This document shows positions 12,695-23,690 of a stretch of DNA of 64,000 nt, piece after piece. Made by a program: the position numbers and the translations under genes. The stretch spans positions 17,663,019 through 17,727,018 of the forward strand of contig OX291546.1 of NCBI GenBank assembly GCA_946406115.1. Reading direction: 5' to 3'. Source of the DNA: Apoda limacodes (taxonomy: Eukaryota > Arthropoda > Insecta > Lepidoptera > Limacodidae). The notes under the pieces were generated by a model, which saw only the letters and a program-made list of their open reading frames with translations, did not search any database and was not told the origin of the DNA. Every line of letters begins with the position of its first letter. Positions within the stretch are counted from its first letter, which is position 1.

Positions 12695-12939
12695 CTAGGG
12701 TTGCCATAATTATTCGGAACTGATACGGGACATTTAAGGTAATATCTCTAGAGATTAGCAATAAGTTTTGGAAAAAATTATATTTTTGTGCCATTTTATT
12801 GATTGTCGATTAGCGACATTCGTTTTGCTGCATACGCGTATTTTATACGCATACGAAAAACGGGACAAAATAGCAATACGGGACGAGCATCACATATATG
12901 GTGACAGTCCCGTATATATGGGACGTATGGCAACCCTAG
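12695..12939. mobile_element. MITE with CTAGGGTTGCCATA inverted ends
   Basis: Left end CTAGGGTTGCCATA at 12,695 and right end TATGGCAACCCTAG ending at 12,939 are a perfect 14-bp inverted pair; ACGGGAC/GTCCCGT repeats lie just inside. CTATAA flanks it on both sides (12,689-12,694 and 12,940-12,945), or CTATAACT if the borders shift by two bases. The 245-bp interior has no transposase. The 8-bp reading would fit hAT; the family is inferred only. Confidence 0.8.
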
Positions 12940-13241
12940 CTATAACTGATGTTAGACCTGTCACTTTAACATTTGTGACGTCAAATATGAATAGAGGTTA
13001 TTAGTTACGTTGTTAAACCCTTTGTCATAATAGTTTTCATATTTTTGTATCGTAACGTAACACCAAATTAGAGCTAATATCAAAATATGCCAACATGGCG
13101 TCATTATTTTCAGATCACAGATAAGTTAGTGGGTCTGTACTATGTTAATGAAAAGAAAATATATTACTATTTTACTATTGAAATTAATCCCCAGGGGATC
13201 ATTATTAGGTAAACAGATAGATTTTATAATTTAAAGTAAAC

Positions 13242-13249
13242 CCCTAGGA
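13242..13249. repeat. 8-bp target-site duplication (left)
   Basis: CCCTAGGA directly before the hAT-like element; the identical octamer follows it at 13,674-13,681. Confidence 0.85.
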
Positions 13250-13673
13250 CAGGGATGGCGAACCCATGGCACTCGTGCGCAACAAAACAATTCGGGCACG
13301 CCAATAATTTATGAAATTTCTATTTTCACCTACCTATGCTTGCAAGACATTTTTATAAAAGAACTCTAGTTTAGCTTCTTTTCTGCGTAATAACAAAGTA
13401 CGACCCTAATGTGAGATTTTTAGCACCTAATTTGCAACAGCAGAAATCATACTAATCTTTTTTTTAATTTGATGAATATAAAATATTAAACATTTCGATT
13501 GCTGTAGACATTTCGAGCTGCAAATATCTAAATAGCTTTAAGTTAATAGCATTACGTTTAATTTTTCTCCATTATTATTAAGTAACCAAGATTTTTTGAC
13601 GGCACGTCATAAGTAAAGTTTTGTTTTTATCATAAAAAATGGCACATTCATGAATAAAGGTTCGCCATTCCTG
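13250..13673. mobile_element. Non-autonomous hAT-like element
   Basis: The 424-bp element starts CAGGGATGGCGAACC and ends GGTTCGCCATTCCTG, 15-bp inverted ends with one mismatch. The CAGGG...-type end and the perfect 8-bp flanking duplication CCCTAGGA are the known signature of hAT transposition. No transposase is encoded. The insertion lies in a locally duplicated stretch: GGATCATTATTAGGTAAACAGAT upstream is echoed just after the right copy of the duplication. Confidence 0.88.
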
Positions 13674-13681
13674 CCCTAGGA
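13674..13681. repeat. 8-bp target-site duplication (right)
   Basis: CCCTAGGA, identical to 13,242-13,249. Confidence 0.85.
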
Positions 13682-13787
13682 AATCATTATTGGTAAGCAG
13701 ATTTATGTAGACAAAAAGTCCAAATGAATCCCCTAGTGGATGGAGGGATATTTTTACAAACTGTTTCCTGATTTCAATTATAAATAT

Positions 13788-13935
13788 ACTAGCTTTTGCC
13801 AGCGGCTTCAGTCGCGTTAAATTTGTGGTAATTTAAAATTTAGAAAATCGGAACCTTCCCTGCGCAAAACAATATATACAATTCAAGATCCAGCTGAACT
13901 TAAAAAAATATCAAACTACGGAAGTTAAGACAGTG
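13788..13935 (+). repeat. Family-B interspersed repeat, 5' piece
   Basis: ATACTAGCTTTTGCCAGCGGCTTC followed by CGCGTTAAATTT is the start shared by copies at 19,837, 43,597, 49,422, 57,477 and 59,876. The rest is cut short. Confidence 0.6.
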
Positions 13936-13965
13936 TATGCAGCTGAGAGAAAAAATAAAAATTAA

Positions 13966-14072
13966 ACTCGCTCGCAGCCAGTTGCTGGTGAGGCGATTTC
14001 CGCACTGGACAAACATTTATGTCATAATATAAACATTTTTGTTTGTCTTGAGTCTAGATGTATTTATGTATA
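13966..14072 (+). mobile_element. SINE fragment, deleted across the B box
   Basis: CTCGCTCGCAGCCAGTTGC then CCGCACTGGACAAACATTTATG and TGTTTGTCTTGAGTCTAGATGTATT track the SINE at 46,401-46,530. About 20 bases between the A-box region and CCGCATTGG are missing, which removes the B-box sequence. Confidence 0.65.
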
Positions 14073-14520
14073 AAGCTTCTGCCAGCGTCTTCGCCCGCCC
14101 TAAATTTCGTTATCGGCGTAGGTTCTTACGGCAACTCCTCAATTATAGAAAAAAAACAAACAATGAAATCTTTCCTCTTTAATGGCATAATACATTCGTG
14201 TCTGTAAAACGATGGAAATACACATACAAAATTTCAACCAGACAGCAGCGTCCCCAACCGGATCCAATTGTATTTTTAAATCATCCAGAAAACCATTGCA
14301 CCATACAAAATTTTAACCCAATCGGTTCAGCCGTTTGGAAGTTATGTGAAAAAGATAAGTACGGCATTTCCCCGCAGTTAAAAGTAGCCTATGTTCATCA
14401 GGGATAATGTCGGCTTCTAATGGTAAAAAAAATTTCAAATCAGTCTAGTAGTTTCGGAGCAATACAAACAAACAATCAAATCTTTACTCTTTATAATACA
14501 TATTATTCTTTAGACATTTG
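14073..14520 (+). repeat. Family-B interspersed repeat
   Basis: CTTCTGCCAGCGTCTTCGCCCGCCC, then AACTCCTCAATTATAGAAAA, AAATTTTAACCCAATCGG and GTAGCCTATGTTCATC, the usual block order of this family. Non-coding; a frame of 69 codons inside it is incidental. Confidence 0.55.
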
Positions 14521-14699
14521 AACCCAATCACACTCCACCAATGAAACTCACTTCCCCGCGTTTTCGTAATCAGCGACCCCAAAAACCATAAAATACCCAT
14601 TTTTAATTTTCAGACTTAGTCACTAAATGTCAAAAATACTTAAACTCTTGTCTACTCATGTATCCATAGAAAATAGGTAGGTGGCAAAATACTAAATAC

Positions 14700-14850
14700 C
14701 GATTTGGTTTGGATGGAAAGATGATCCGGTTAAAGCTGTCGGAAGTGGCGCGTGCGGCATTTGACCGATCTTTGTAGAAACATATGGGGGGAGGCCTATA
14801 TTTAGCAGTAGACGTCCCCTGGCTGAGAAGAAGAAGAATGTAAAAAATTA
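14700..14850 (+). mobile_element. RTE-like LINE, extreme 3' end
   Basis: One frame reads GWKDDPVKAVGSG, like the final WxDD...VAG stretch of RTE-clade reverse-transcriptase proteins. It is followed by GGAGGCCTATATTTAGCAGTAGACGTCCCCTGGCTGAGAAGAAG-type sequence, the familiar 3' end ending in a GAA repeat. Stops interrupt it, so it is a dead 5'-truncated copy. Confidence 0.65.
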
Positions 14851-14934
14851 TGGATTTACACATAAACTTTGGCTCCATTTCAAGCCATTAATTTTGAAAA
14901 ATGATTTTTGCGAAAGAATTTTTATTCCTACAGG

Positions 14935-15625
14935 AACTCTTGATCTGTATTTAATATAGCTAATATCCTTTTCCGTCTCTTTAACTATTTCTGTGATAAA
15001 TTACAGCCCAATCATATCGTGTTTGCCCGCGCAAAGTTTAATTATCGCGATAGGTTTTCATTCCCGCTAGACCTCTCGGGAAAAATAGCCTTGTCCTTCT
15101 TCATTCTTTCAACTATAATTATGACAAATTTCATCTGAATCGGATTCACTGGTGTGACGCGACGTGAAAGAGTAAGAAAAGTCACATTATTTTTCCCCTG
15201 AGAACTTGTAAGTTTTCCGAGATAAAATGTAGCCTAAGTGTTATGTCAAGATATAAGCTACCTGCACTTTGAATTTCAGCCAAATCGGTTCTGTTGTTTG
15301 AATTTTTTTAATACAAATTTACAACCCCTGTTTATCCCCTTAGGGAATGATTTTCCAAACACAGTGGAACATGTAACTCTTAGTTTTTAACCGAAAGGCC
15401 ATATACCAATTGTCATCCATTTAACTTTAAAAATGACGAATTTACATACAAACTTTGGACCCCCGTTTCACCCCTTTAGGGAGTGAATTTTAAATAATCC
15501 TTTCTTAGTGCACTCCTATCCCTGATAATGAACCTACGTGCCAAATTTGGAATCTCTAGACCCAGCGGTTTGGGCTGTGCGTTGATATGTCAGTCAGTCA
15601 GTTCTTCTTTTATATATTTAGATAT
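14935..15625 (+). repeat. Long family-B-type repeat (reversed partner at 49,640-50,275)
   Basis: Blocks here, such as CGCGCAAAGTTTAATTATCGCGA, CATCTGAATCGGATTCACTGG, ACCGAAAGGCCATATACCAA and GGACCCCCGTTTCACCCC, reappear reverse-complemented at 49,640-50,160. It ends GGGCTGTGCGTTGATATGTCAGTCAGTC. No intact frame is present. Confidence 0.65.
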
Positions 15626-15631
15626 TCTCCT

Positions 15632-16020
15632 TTAATAGGTACCTACTTCATTTTTTACAAATAACATACAATGTAGGGTTAAAGAACTGCCTGTTGGTAT
15701 ACATACATTGTCGTGATGTGGCAACATTAAGTGGAACATGATTGGCGCATCACGACGCGGTCTGGCAGCAAGCCATTTTGCTCCCGTTGTTGCCCGCAGC
15801 TGACTCGACAACTTTGTAGCCGTTCTTGTTTCCATCCTATTCTGCAGTTTTATAATAGACTTTAACCTAGTAAAATTTCAAAGAACACTGCCGGCATTAA
15901 TACTGCACTTAACAGACTGGCAGTTTTTATTTTATTTACTTATTTTTAGTTAGTTATATAGGTAAAGCCATGTACCGACGCAACCTTACCTATAGCAACG
16001 ATGTAGGTAAACATGTGTGT
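15632..16020. other. Unassigned, with a small GC-rich patch
   Basis: 15,690-15,840 is GC-richer and open for 67 codons on the minus strand (METRTATKLSSQLRATTGAK...), but it shows no splice border, domain or repeat match. I cannot say whether it codes. Confidence 0.3.
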
Positions 16021-16027
16021 AAAAAAA

Positions 16028-16396
16028 TCAACCAAGTGCGAGTCTAGCTCGCGCACCAAGGGTTCCGTACAAACTTATAATACATATGTAGATATTTCTT
16101 CTATCATGAGATCAAGTGTCACCGGTTCATGCCTTAATTATCAGTTTTTAGATTTTTACCTATATTTATGATGCATCTTGCTTCTTGCTAAATTTCAAGA
16201 TTCTAGGTCAACGGGAAGTACCCCATAGGTTTTGATTTTTTTGGGTCATAATTTATTGCATTGACTTAGAAGGTTAATTTTTTTACAACTTAAGTGACCG
16301 TAGACTTTAGTATTTGATATTAAGTTCAACTTGATACCTTTACGCGCCCCTGAGAAAAACGGTCTTGCTTGACAGACAGACAGACGGACAACATGT
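16028..16396 (+). repeat. Family-A interspersed repeat
   Basis: ATCAACCAAGTGCGAGTCTAGC, CTCGCGCACCAAGGGTTCCGTAC at the start, CAGACAGACAGACGGACAACA at the end. About 370 bp, non-coding. It abuts a reversed LINE tail. Confidence 0.75.
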
Positions 16397-16830
16397 TATG
16401 TAATAATGTAATAAATATTTTATTGCACAAAATAAATTAATAGTAATACATACAGTTGATTGGTGAAATACAATTCAAGCGGTCTTATCGCTATTTAGCG
16501 ATTTCTCTTTGCGATTGCAACTTGAAACAAGAAAGTAATATAAATATGAATAAATACAAACAATTGTATTATTATAATAATAGATATGATTAAAACATAA
16601 TACACGTTACTTCATATTAAATACATTATGACAAAATATATAAACATATACTTACATAATACCAACTATATAGACCAACACAAAATAAACTTCAAAAAAT
16701 AACTTGTCTTATTCGTAAAATAATAATTATTAATGTGACCGATACTAATTTTTAACCTGTGTTTTGAAGCAGTGTAGGCTTTGGGCTTGTCTGACAGTGA
16801 GAGGTAAAACATTCCATAGTTCATAGTAAA
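16397..16830 (-). mobile_element. LINE 3' end (reverse): last codons plus 3' tail
   Basis: Read on the minus strand, 16,830-16,742 encodes ELWNVLPLTVRQAQSLHCFK and ends in a stop. This is the WNxLP...A.SL..FK motif that closes many jockey/L2-type reverse-transcriptase ORFs. The untranslated tail follows with AAATAGCGATAAGACCGC and GCAATAAAATATTTATT. A shorter reversed tail of the same kind lies at 31,915-32,060. 16,831-17,960 holds nothing recognised. Confidence 0.65.
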
Positions 16831-17966
16831 TTCCATAGTAAATTAATAGGAAAGGAATCGTTAGGAATCGAATCTTTAGGATTTGTAGAAAATCTAAGAT
16901 TTTGTTAAGAAGAGCCAAGAAATTCAAAGAAATGTTTTAGATAAGTTGGTGATGAAGGTATGAACAGAACAAAATGTCTAGTTCTCTATGTCATTGTTTT
17001 ATCAAAGTTACCATGAAATTTAAGTTAACATTAATGTTTTTAATCTGGATACTATAAACGATAATTATAAAACAAAGTTTATTATAAAACAGAAGAACGG
17101 ACTGAAAGACAGACCAAGAATTTGTTTCATAAACCTAAAACCGAAATAATTAATTTGTTGTACCTATTTAAATTTTACAAACTTCCAGTAGGTTTTTATA
17201 CTTTCGCTGAAGTTGCATTGAATGCCGTATTGTGATATATACACAGGATAAAAAAAGGGAATAGCTAAAAGTACTCAAGGGAGTCGGGCTCGATTTTGAA
17301 AAACTAAAACTCATTGCAGTTTTGAAAAATTAATATTCCTAGCCAAGAATCGAATCTGTTAATTGATTGAATAAGACCCACACAGTATTATTACATCATG
17401 CGATAGTGTTGCTAATAAGGAACGAATTCTGGGAAGGAATGACATATGGAAAAGTAAAAAGAAATTGATGTTATTTTTTTTGTGTAAAGGGCTACATTAA
17501 ACAGCTTTTACGGATCCCTAATTTATATCGAAACACACTTGTATAGTTTTATTTCTTTTGCTCATAGCATAAGGAGACAAACTTTGTTCCCTATCTAATT
17601 GGTATTTAGTAGAAGTTTGTTGAAATAGTTTCGCTGAATCTAAGTCTTTTCATTCTAGATTATAGTTAAACCAGTTCTAGTTCTCTACGAAATAAATGTC
17701 TGTCTTGGTTTTTTTATATAAATGGTCTTACTGTATTTTCTTTTCATGACGAGATTATAGAAGTTGATAAGCGCAAACTATTTGGTGCTTTGGTGCGCTC
17801 TGAACTTTGCGAACTGTCTAGACGTTTTATGAAGTGGTTCGATGTGTGGAACTGCTTGATACATAACAATGTTAATATTGTTTGACATTACATGTTGCTG
17901 GCAGGTAAGCTTTTGCTAAATAGAATATATACATTAAGAATTACGTTTTCAATTTTGCTAACTAGT

Positions 17967-18625
17967 TAGGGTTCCGTATCCAAGGGTAATTAGCCTATTA
18001 CTAAGACTCCGCTGCCCGTCCGTCCGTCCGTCTGTCACCAGGCCTTATCTCATGAATCTTGATAGTTAGACAGTTGAAATTTTCACAGAAGATGTATTTC
18101 TGTTGCCGCTATAATAAAAAATACTAAAAAACAGAATAAAATAAATATTTAAGAGGGCTCCCATACATCAAACGTGATTTTTTTGCTCGTTTTTGCATGA
18201 TATGGCAACACACTACTTATTATACATAAACACACAAGAATATTACACTATTATATTATATTACGTTATATATTAACTTAAAAATAAAAAAATTGAATAA
18301 AAATAAAAATATTTAAGGTTCAAGTTATTAATAGGTAAGGTAAATTGTCCCATACAACAAACGTGATTTTTTTGCCGTTTTTGCATGATATGGCAACACA
18401 CTACTTATTATACATAAACACACAAGAATATTACACTATTATATTATATTACGTTATATATTCACTTAAAAATAAAAAAATTGAATAAAAATAAAAATAT
18501 TTAAGGTTCAAGGTATTTATAGGTAAGGTAAATTGTCCCATACAACAAACGTGATTTTTTTGCCGTTTTTATAGATAATGGTACGGAACCCTTCGTGTGC
18601 GAGTACGACTCGCACTTGGCCTATG
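17967..18625 (-). repeat. Family-A repeat (reverse) enlarged by a 188-bp tandem duplication
   Basis: Begins GTTAGGGTTCCGTATCC and ends GGTACGGAACCCTTCGTGTGC ... ACTCGCACTTGGCC, the family ends in reverse order; GTCCGTCCGTCCGTCTG sits near 18,017. The same subfamily in forward orientation, without the expansion, is at 33,037-33,466. The extra length is a tandem duplication of about 188 bp inside it. Confidence 0.75.
18171..18560. repeat. Two tandem 188-189-bp units within the family-A repeat
   Basis: AACGTGATTTTTTTGC starts at 18,171, 18,360 and 18,548. The intervening copies, including GCATGATATGGCAACACACTAC and GGTAAGGTAAATTGTCCCAT, are nearly identical, so the duplication is recent compared with the host repeat. 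Confidence 0.85.
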
Positions 18626-18799
18626 TTTGAAAAAGATAAACATTTAAAATATCATATTGATTTATGTACCTAGTTGAAACGCCGCCATTGTAAAGATCTT
18701 TTGTAATTAGTTTTACCACAAAACGAGAGACTAAAAATAAGTCTAAAAGTACTGTATGTACCTAAGTGTAATAATACTTTAAAAAAACTCATATTTTTG

Positions 18800-19158
18800 T
18801 TCTTTTTAACCGACTTCAAAAAAGGAGGAGTTTCTGAATTCTGTTGTTTATATTTTTTTTTGAGTATGTTCGGGCATAACTCCGTCATATATGTATAGAC
18901 GGATTTGCAAAATTATTTTTTTATATAAAAGGGTACATATATACTTCCGATGTGGTCCCATATTAATGTAGTGAATTTAAAGTCACAAAACTTTCGGTCA
19001 AAAAAATTATTCGTGTTAATTTGAAATGGTGAAACGCCTTTCATGTTGATTGTATAAAATTTTGTTACGAGTATGGATGTTTTTAGTGTACGGGAAAAAA
19101 GCAATTTGTCAGTCAAAAGTAAAAAATAGATAAAATAGAGAATAAAATCTTTTGAACA
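18800..19158 (+). repeat. Composite repeat beginning AACCGACTTCAAAAAAGGAG, copy 1
   Basis: TTAACCGACTTCAAAAAAGGAG at 18,807 and the later GTTAATTTGAAATGGTGAAAC / ATGTTGATTGTATAAAATTTTGTTAC / GTATGGATGTTTTTAGTG blocks recur in the same order at 60,837-61,020. In both places a small inverted-repeat element follows directly. Confidence 0.6.
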
Positions 19159-19258
19159 AAAAAAAACCAGCTTCAAAAAGATGAAACCACAGATTTTTGG
19201 AAATAAGTAATCATTTTAACCTTTTTAGTGCATCTTTTTAAAGCCGGTTGTTTTTTTT
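19159..19258. mobile_element. Foldback MITE, AACCGGCTTCAAAAAGATG ends (copy 1, partly deleted)
   Basis: Left end AAAAAACCAGCTTCAAAAAG and right end CTTTTTAAAGCCGGTTGTTTT are inverted copies; GATG/CATC extends them. Only about 100 bp long. A better-preserved copy is at 61,030-61,229, and a one-ended copy is near 35,545-35,640. Confidence 0.65.
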
Positions 19259-19836
19259 GTGAAAAAGTTTTTGTAATTTAAAAACAATGCGTAATTTTAA
19301 ACGGATTAAATGAAAAAAATATTGTAGATATAATTTTATAGAAAAAAAGATTATGGAGAAAATATGTGGTCTATATTTGAATTACATTTAACCTATCTTT
19401 TCGACTATTTTCGTTATTTAAACTGGCCACACACATCAGGGGTGCACTCCACGATGCAACTTTGCAAATCCCACTAATAAACTAAATGAAAAATGGGATT
19501 GGGAATGGAGAAAAGAGATTTGTAGAGATCTAAGAGCTTTGGTGAATAGTCCCCAGATACCTGATAAGATTATCCCATTCAGTAACCCGATCAGCTCAGT
19601 GATTTTGCAAAGCTTATGGGATTTGGCTCTATCCATTGCTGCGCGCCAAGGCATTGGTGCTACTTAATACACGGATGGATGGATTCAAAACCGATCCGAT
19701 AACGAGTGAAAAGACAATCTTTCACACTATACACATATCTGCAAATTTAAGTATTACCTACTACTTATACCTACTTTTATAGTAAGTAAGCAGTTAATAT
19801 TAATTTGAGGCCAAAGGTATTTTTTTTAAAAAACTA

Positions 19837-20065
19837 GCTTTTCCGTAGTTCCACCCGCCCTAAATTCTGTTCGGTTATCGGTGTATCCTTTAACGGCAAC
19901 TCCTCAATTATAGAAAAATACCGACTCACACTTGACGCTTTAAAGTAGCCTATGTTCTTCCCCGGGGCTCAAACCATCTGTATGCCAAATTTCATCTTAA
20001 TCGGTACCGTGGTTTAAGCGTGAAGAGGTAACAGACAGACAGCGTTACTTTCGTATTTATATAAT
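19837..20065 (+). repeat. Family-B interspersed repeat
   Basis: ACTAGCTTTTCCGTAGTTCCACCCGCCC, TCGGTTATCGGTG, AACTCCTCAATTATAGAAAAA, ACTCACACTTGACG, GTAGCCTATGTTCTTC, TTCATCTTAATCGGTACC, ACAGACAGACAGCGTTACTTTCG in family order. About 230 bp, complete apart from the end. Confidence 0.7.
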
Positions 20066-20357
20066 TATATACATACATAAATTCATTATTTTATAAAAGC
20101 ACTGCACTATGCAGCCGATACTATTAATTGAATCAAGCTACTTTCATTAGTTTAGTTTTATTGCTAAAAGCTGGACTACGCATCACGGTCGCTTTCTAAT
20201 TTGATTTTTCTTTTTTCTAGGTTAATTAGTTAAGTGATGTAGATCGTGTAAGCTTGTATTGTATGTACTTGTATAACCTACGACTACACTAACCTTGCTT
20301 GCTTGTACAAATAAGTGTCAATAGCAGTACATGCACGTTTTTTTGAAATTTTGCCTA

Positions 20358-20590
20358 GTATAAAAAAAACCGGCCGTGCAACCGACCGTTCCGTGTAAAC
20401 TTCTTATATGTTGTTGTATATTATTAAAAATATTTTTATTATATGATGTAACTAAAATTTTTCGGATTTTTTTCTTTATATGTACTACAAGACGTTGCTT
20501 CGTACCAAATTTCAAGATTCTGAGTTCACGGGAAGTACCCTGTAGGTTTTAATTCCCTTGCTAGTTTCAAAAATTTCAGGAGGACATCAT
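20358..20590 (+). repeat. Truncated family-A repeat
   Basis: AAAACCGGCCGTGCAACCGACCGTTCCGTGTAAAC and TATTATTAAAAATATTTTTATT are shared with 11,771-11,880; the 3' half is missing. Confidence 0.6.
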
Positions 20591-20639
20591 TTCGAATAAT
20601 TCCATAGAACACAACCCATTATGCAAACGGTATAGATGT

Positions 20640-20745
20640 AGGTTAGATACCGTTTGTGATTTTGGGATCGTCGACAATTCTCACTGCTTGTCTTTAAACC
20701 GTTTCAAAAGGACTAAACTGTTATGCAAGTGCACCTGCCCTGAAA
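20640..20745 (-). mobile_element. Short reversed CR1-like LINE fragment
   Basis: ATCGTCGACAATTCTCACTG is the reverse complement of the CAGTGAGAATTGTCGACGAT-type stretch that encodes AVRIVDD in the copies at 295 and 33,776. Flanking bases (CCTTTTGAAACGGTTT reversed) align with the PFDSVQ stretch. Only about 100 bp survive. Confidence 0.6.
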
Positions 20746-20924
20746 ACGGAATACGGATCTAGTGTGCAACCACTCATAGAAATACTTACTACGGCTAATT
20801 CTCGAATTGGGATCTGATTCGGATATGATAAAGTGTGTAAATTCCCAAATATACTCGTCCTTATCAAGCGCTTTTCAATTGTTATTTGTTAAGAATTAAT
20901 GCTCGGTTAGAATACAATATCATA

Positions 20925-21690
20925 ACCCAGCATCTTTATACTATAACATTTCATTCAAAGCTTATGATATTTGCTATTTTATTTTCGTACAAAATGTGCT
21001 ATGAATGTATGTTGTAATATTGGTTGGTGCGTGACCGAGCAATAATGGTGTCTCTTGAATGGTTTATGATAAGTTTTGGTTTATTATCTGCAGAGGGTAC
21101 GACATTGCGCCTGTTTGAAGGGCATCTATATTTAATTCAATATGTTTACAATTCGACTAAAAAATAAATCAAAGGAAAAAATTCAGCTTATGAAAATTAC
21201 CAATGTCTTTTTGTCGACGCACCATTCGATTTTATTTCGTATGGAAGATATTCCGTACTTGCCTATGCGATCGAAATAGAAGAAATCGAAACAAGAACGT
21301 ATGCACTAAGCTCACGGAATCCCAACTCTGAATTCCTAATCAGAAAATTGTAATACGAAAAAATTTAGTGTGCGACCAGCCTTAGGTATGTGCGTGCCTG
21401 GCTCTTATTTACATATCTAGAATAAATGATTTTTTGAATAACCGATCGTCGGGATACAACTATTTCATTCAGCGATTTAGCTTATGATATTCTCCATTTT
21501 ATATTGGTACGAAATGTGTCGAGAATGTATGTTGTAACTTTGTAATATTGGTTAGTACGTGACCAAGCACCAGTGGTGAATGTTTTATTATAAGTTTCTA
21601 TTTAATATCTGCAGAGGGTATGACATTGAGTCTATTTGCAGGGCATTCATATTTAATTTCATATTTTAGCACACAACTGAATAAAAAAAA
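20925..21690 (+). repeat. Diverged local duplication (two about 240-bp copies)
   Basis: 20,925-21,165 and 21,440-21,690 share many blocks in order: ATTTCATTCA, AGCTTATGATATT, GAATGTATGTTGTAA, TAATATTGGTT, GTGACC(G/A)AGCA, ATAAGTTT, TATCTGCAGAGGGTA, GACATTG, AGGGCAT. They are clearly diverged by eye. About 275 bp lie between them, and I could not assign that stretch. No coding frame is shared. Confidence 0.7.
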
Positions 21691-21944
21691 TATTCACTTG
21701 ATAAATGCATTAGCTTATAAAAGAGTCGAAAAAGTACTATTACTATACTGTAAAGATTCTCAACTTAGAGTGTTTTTATAAACACAAATAGTTCTGAGGA
21801 AAAATCTTGGTTTGTCTTTATGTATTTACTTACCGTGTTGTTATAGTTATTTGGTTCCGTACCGTAATGAGTATTTCAAAAGTTAGTTCGGGTCGTTGCT
21901 TGCATGTAATACAGCCTTTTCAGTGTTTTATTATTTAAATACAG

Positions 21945-22366
21945 CAGGTTGGAGGGTATAAGAGAATTACCGTCAAGAAGCGCATAGGAGAATTACCGAC
22001 AAGAAGCGCATAGGAGAATTACCGACAAGGAGCGTAGAAAATTAGAACGATTTGTTAAGGCGAATGACGTAGCCCTGTGGCAAGACAAGTTACGACGGAC
22101 AGCTTCCTGTTTGGCTTCCGCTCCAACATCGGCAGCCCTATAGATTCGTTTTGGATTGACCCGGCCTACTTCGTATTTCAGCTGCTGACGGATCATGGTC
22201 GTCTGCTTTGGCAAGGGACCATTTTGCCCCTGTGGTGCCCCTCGGGACCATGTGTTATAGGAGAGCGTGTGGTCCTGCTGCATAGTCTGCAGAGGTCAAG
22301 CATTGACCTCGTATATCACAGGAGCTCGTGTAGAAAGTTTTTTGCGAGTGTCAGTCAAAATATGTG
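21945..22366. other. GC-rich island, open on both strands, with splice-like ends
   Basis: This block stands out from the AT-rich surroundings. It starts after TTATTTAAATACAG and ends at ATGTG|GTAAGT, both splice-like. It opens with three tandem copies of a roughly 27-bp unit (GAGAATTACCGACAAGAAGCG, 21,962-22,035). From 22,077 a plus frame of 97 codons (start codon GTG) crosses the donor, and an overlapping 96-codon minus frame ends at 21,993. All three plus frames hit stops in the first 90 bases, so it cannot be a simple internal coding exon. It could be an untranslated exon, an unknown repeat or a decayed insertion. I recognise no domain in either frame. Confidence 0.35.
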
Positions 22367-22370
22367 GTAA

Positions 22371-23690
22371 GTTTGATTTTTTAACAGCTTCATAAGAAAC
22401 CGTAGACGTGTTAGGTATTAATTTTAACTGGATAGCTTCACCCGTTGAAGGCTAAGGAACTCTAAAAAAACAACAGAATATAAACAATGCTGTTCATAAT
22501 AAATTATGCGATTGCTCCACGTATGGGCTGTTAATTTCTAGAAGTTATTTGAAAGTTACTTACTAGTCACACAGAAAATTTAATTGATAATTTACTTTAC
22601 TAAAACAACCCACGCAATTAATAAAATTGAAGTTCACAAGTAACGTGTGACTTTAATTAAATAAAAAAAGTCAATTACATTTAATGAATTCTATTCACAA
22701 AGCTGATATTGGAAAAGTAACTTTGTTTAATGGCAATGCTCTATATACAATAGGAATTTGTTTGAAAGAATGTTTGGTCATGCGGTTTCTGAAGTTTAGC
22801 ATTGACCTGACTCCAACACGGAAGTAGGTTAGGGGGCTCTGGTGACGTTTGTCGGTGACAACCCTACAGTCAATAAAAACGCCCAAATGGAAGCACAGTG
22901 GGCAAGTAACTAAGGGTAGTATAAGAATTATTGTGGAAATCTGAAAAACTTGTGGAGTTGGAAGTATTGATAAAACTCTGTCATTGTGACTTTTCTTACA
23001 TTTTTATAGCACGGTGGAATCTAGAGGAGGGCACATAACAATTTCAATCATGGAACTTTGGTCCTTTGGGTCGAAGCACTGAAAATAATCATTTATATTG
23101 GTTTAGAAATGCTGGATAAAATAATAGACTTCGATCTCTGTAATCTGTACTATGGTATACGCAATATTTAGCCTTACAAAATCACTCATTTATAAGAGAC
23201 AAAGATAATTGGCTGCAACTGCCTGTTTCTTTTCAGTAAAATTATTACAAAATGTATGAAAGGGACTACTCGCCGCGGATTCACTTTGTCTCCTTTACAC
23301 TTTTGCGCCCGTTTTTACTACACGGCTGACTAAGAAATGCGCCGTCCAGTCTTTATCTATGTGTGTTACCTTGACCGGTTTTTGTTTATGTTTGAAATTC
23401 AAACAAGTATGTTTAAAACACGTATCAAGCCTGTATCATATCGGTACCACATTGTGTACCGTTTAAAAATATAGCCTCAGACTGACAGACTGTTGGCACT
23501 ATTGGATACCCTTAACTTTCCGGACACAGTTTTCATTACGGCTTATTTAATTTAACAAGCTACTTAAATATTTAACTACCTTTATAAAATGATAGTTTGC
23601 TTTTATACCTACATACATCTGTTGCCGATTACTTAATTTAACAAGTCATCAATATAAAAAATACTTCCATAGCAAAGATGCAATCAAAAG
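22371..23690. other. No gene seen
   Basis: AT-rich. A GC-richer piece at 23,260-23,400 (CGCCGCGGATTCACTTTG, GCGCCGTCCAGTC) has no partner elsewhere in the window. Confidence 0.4.
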
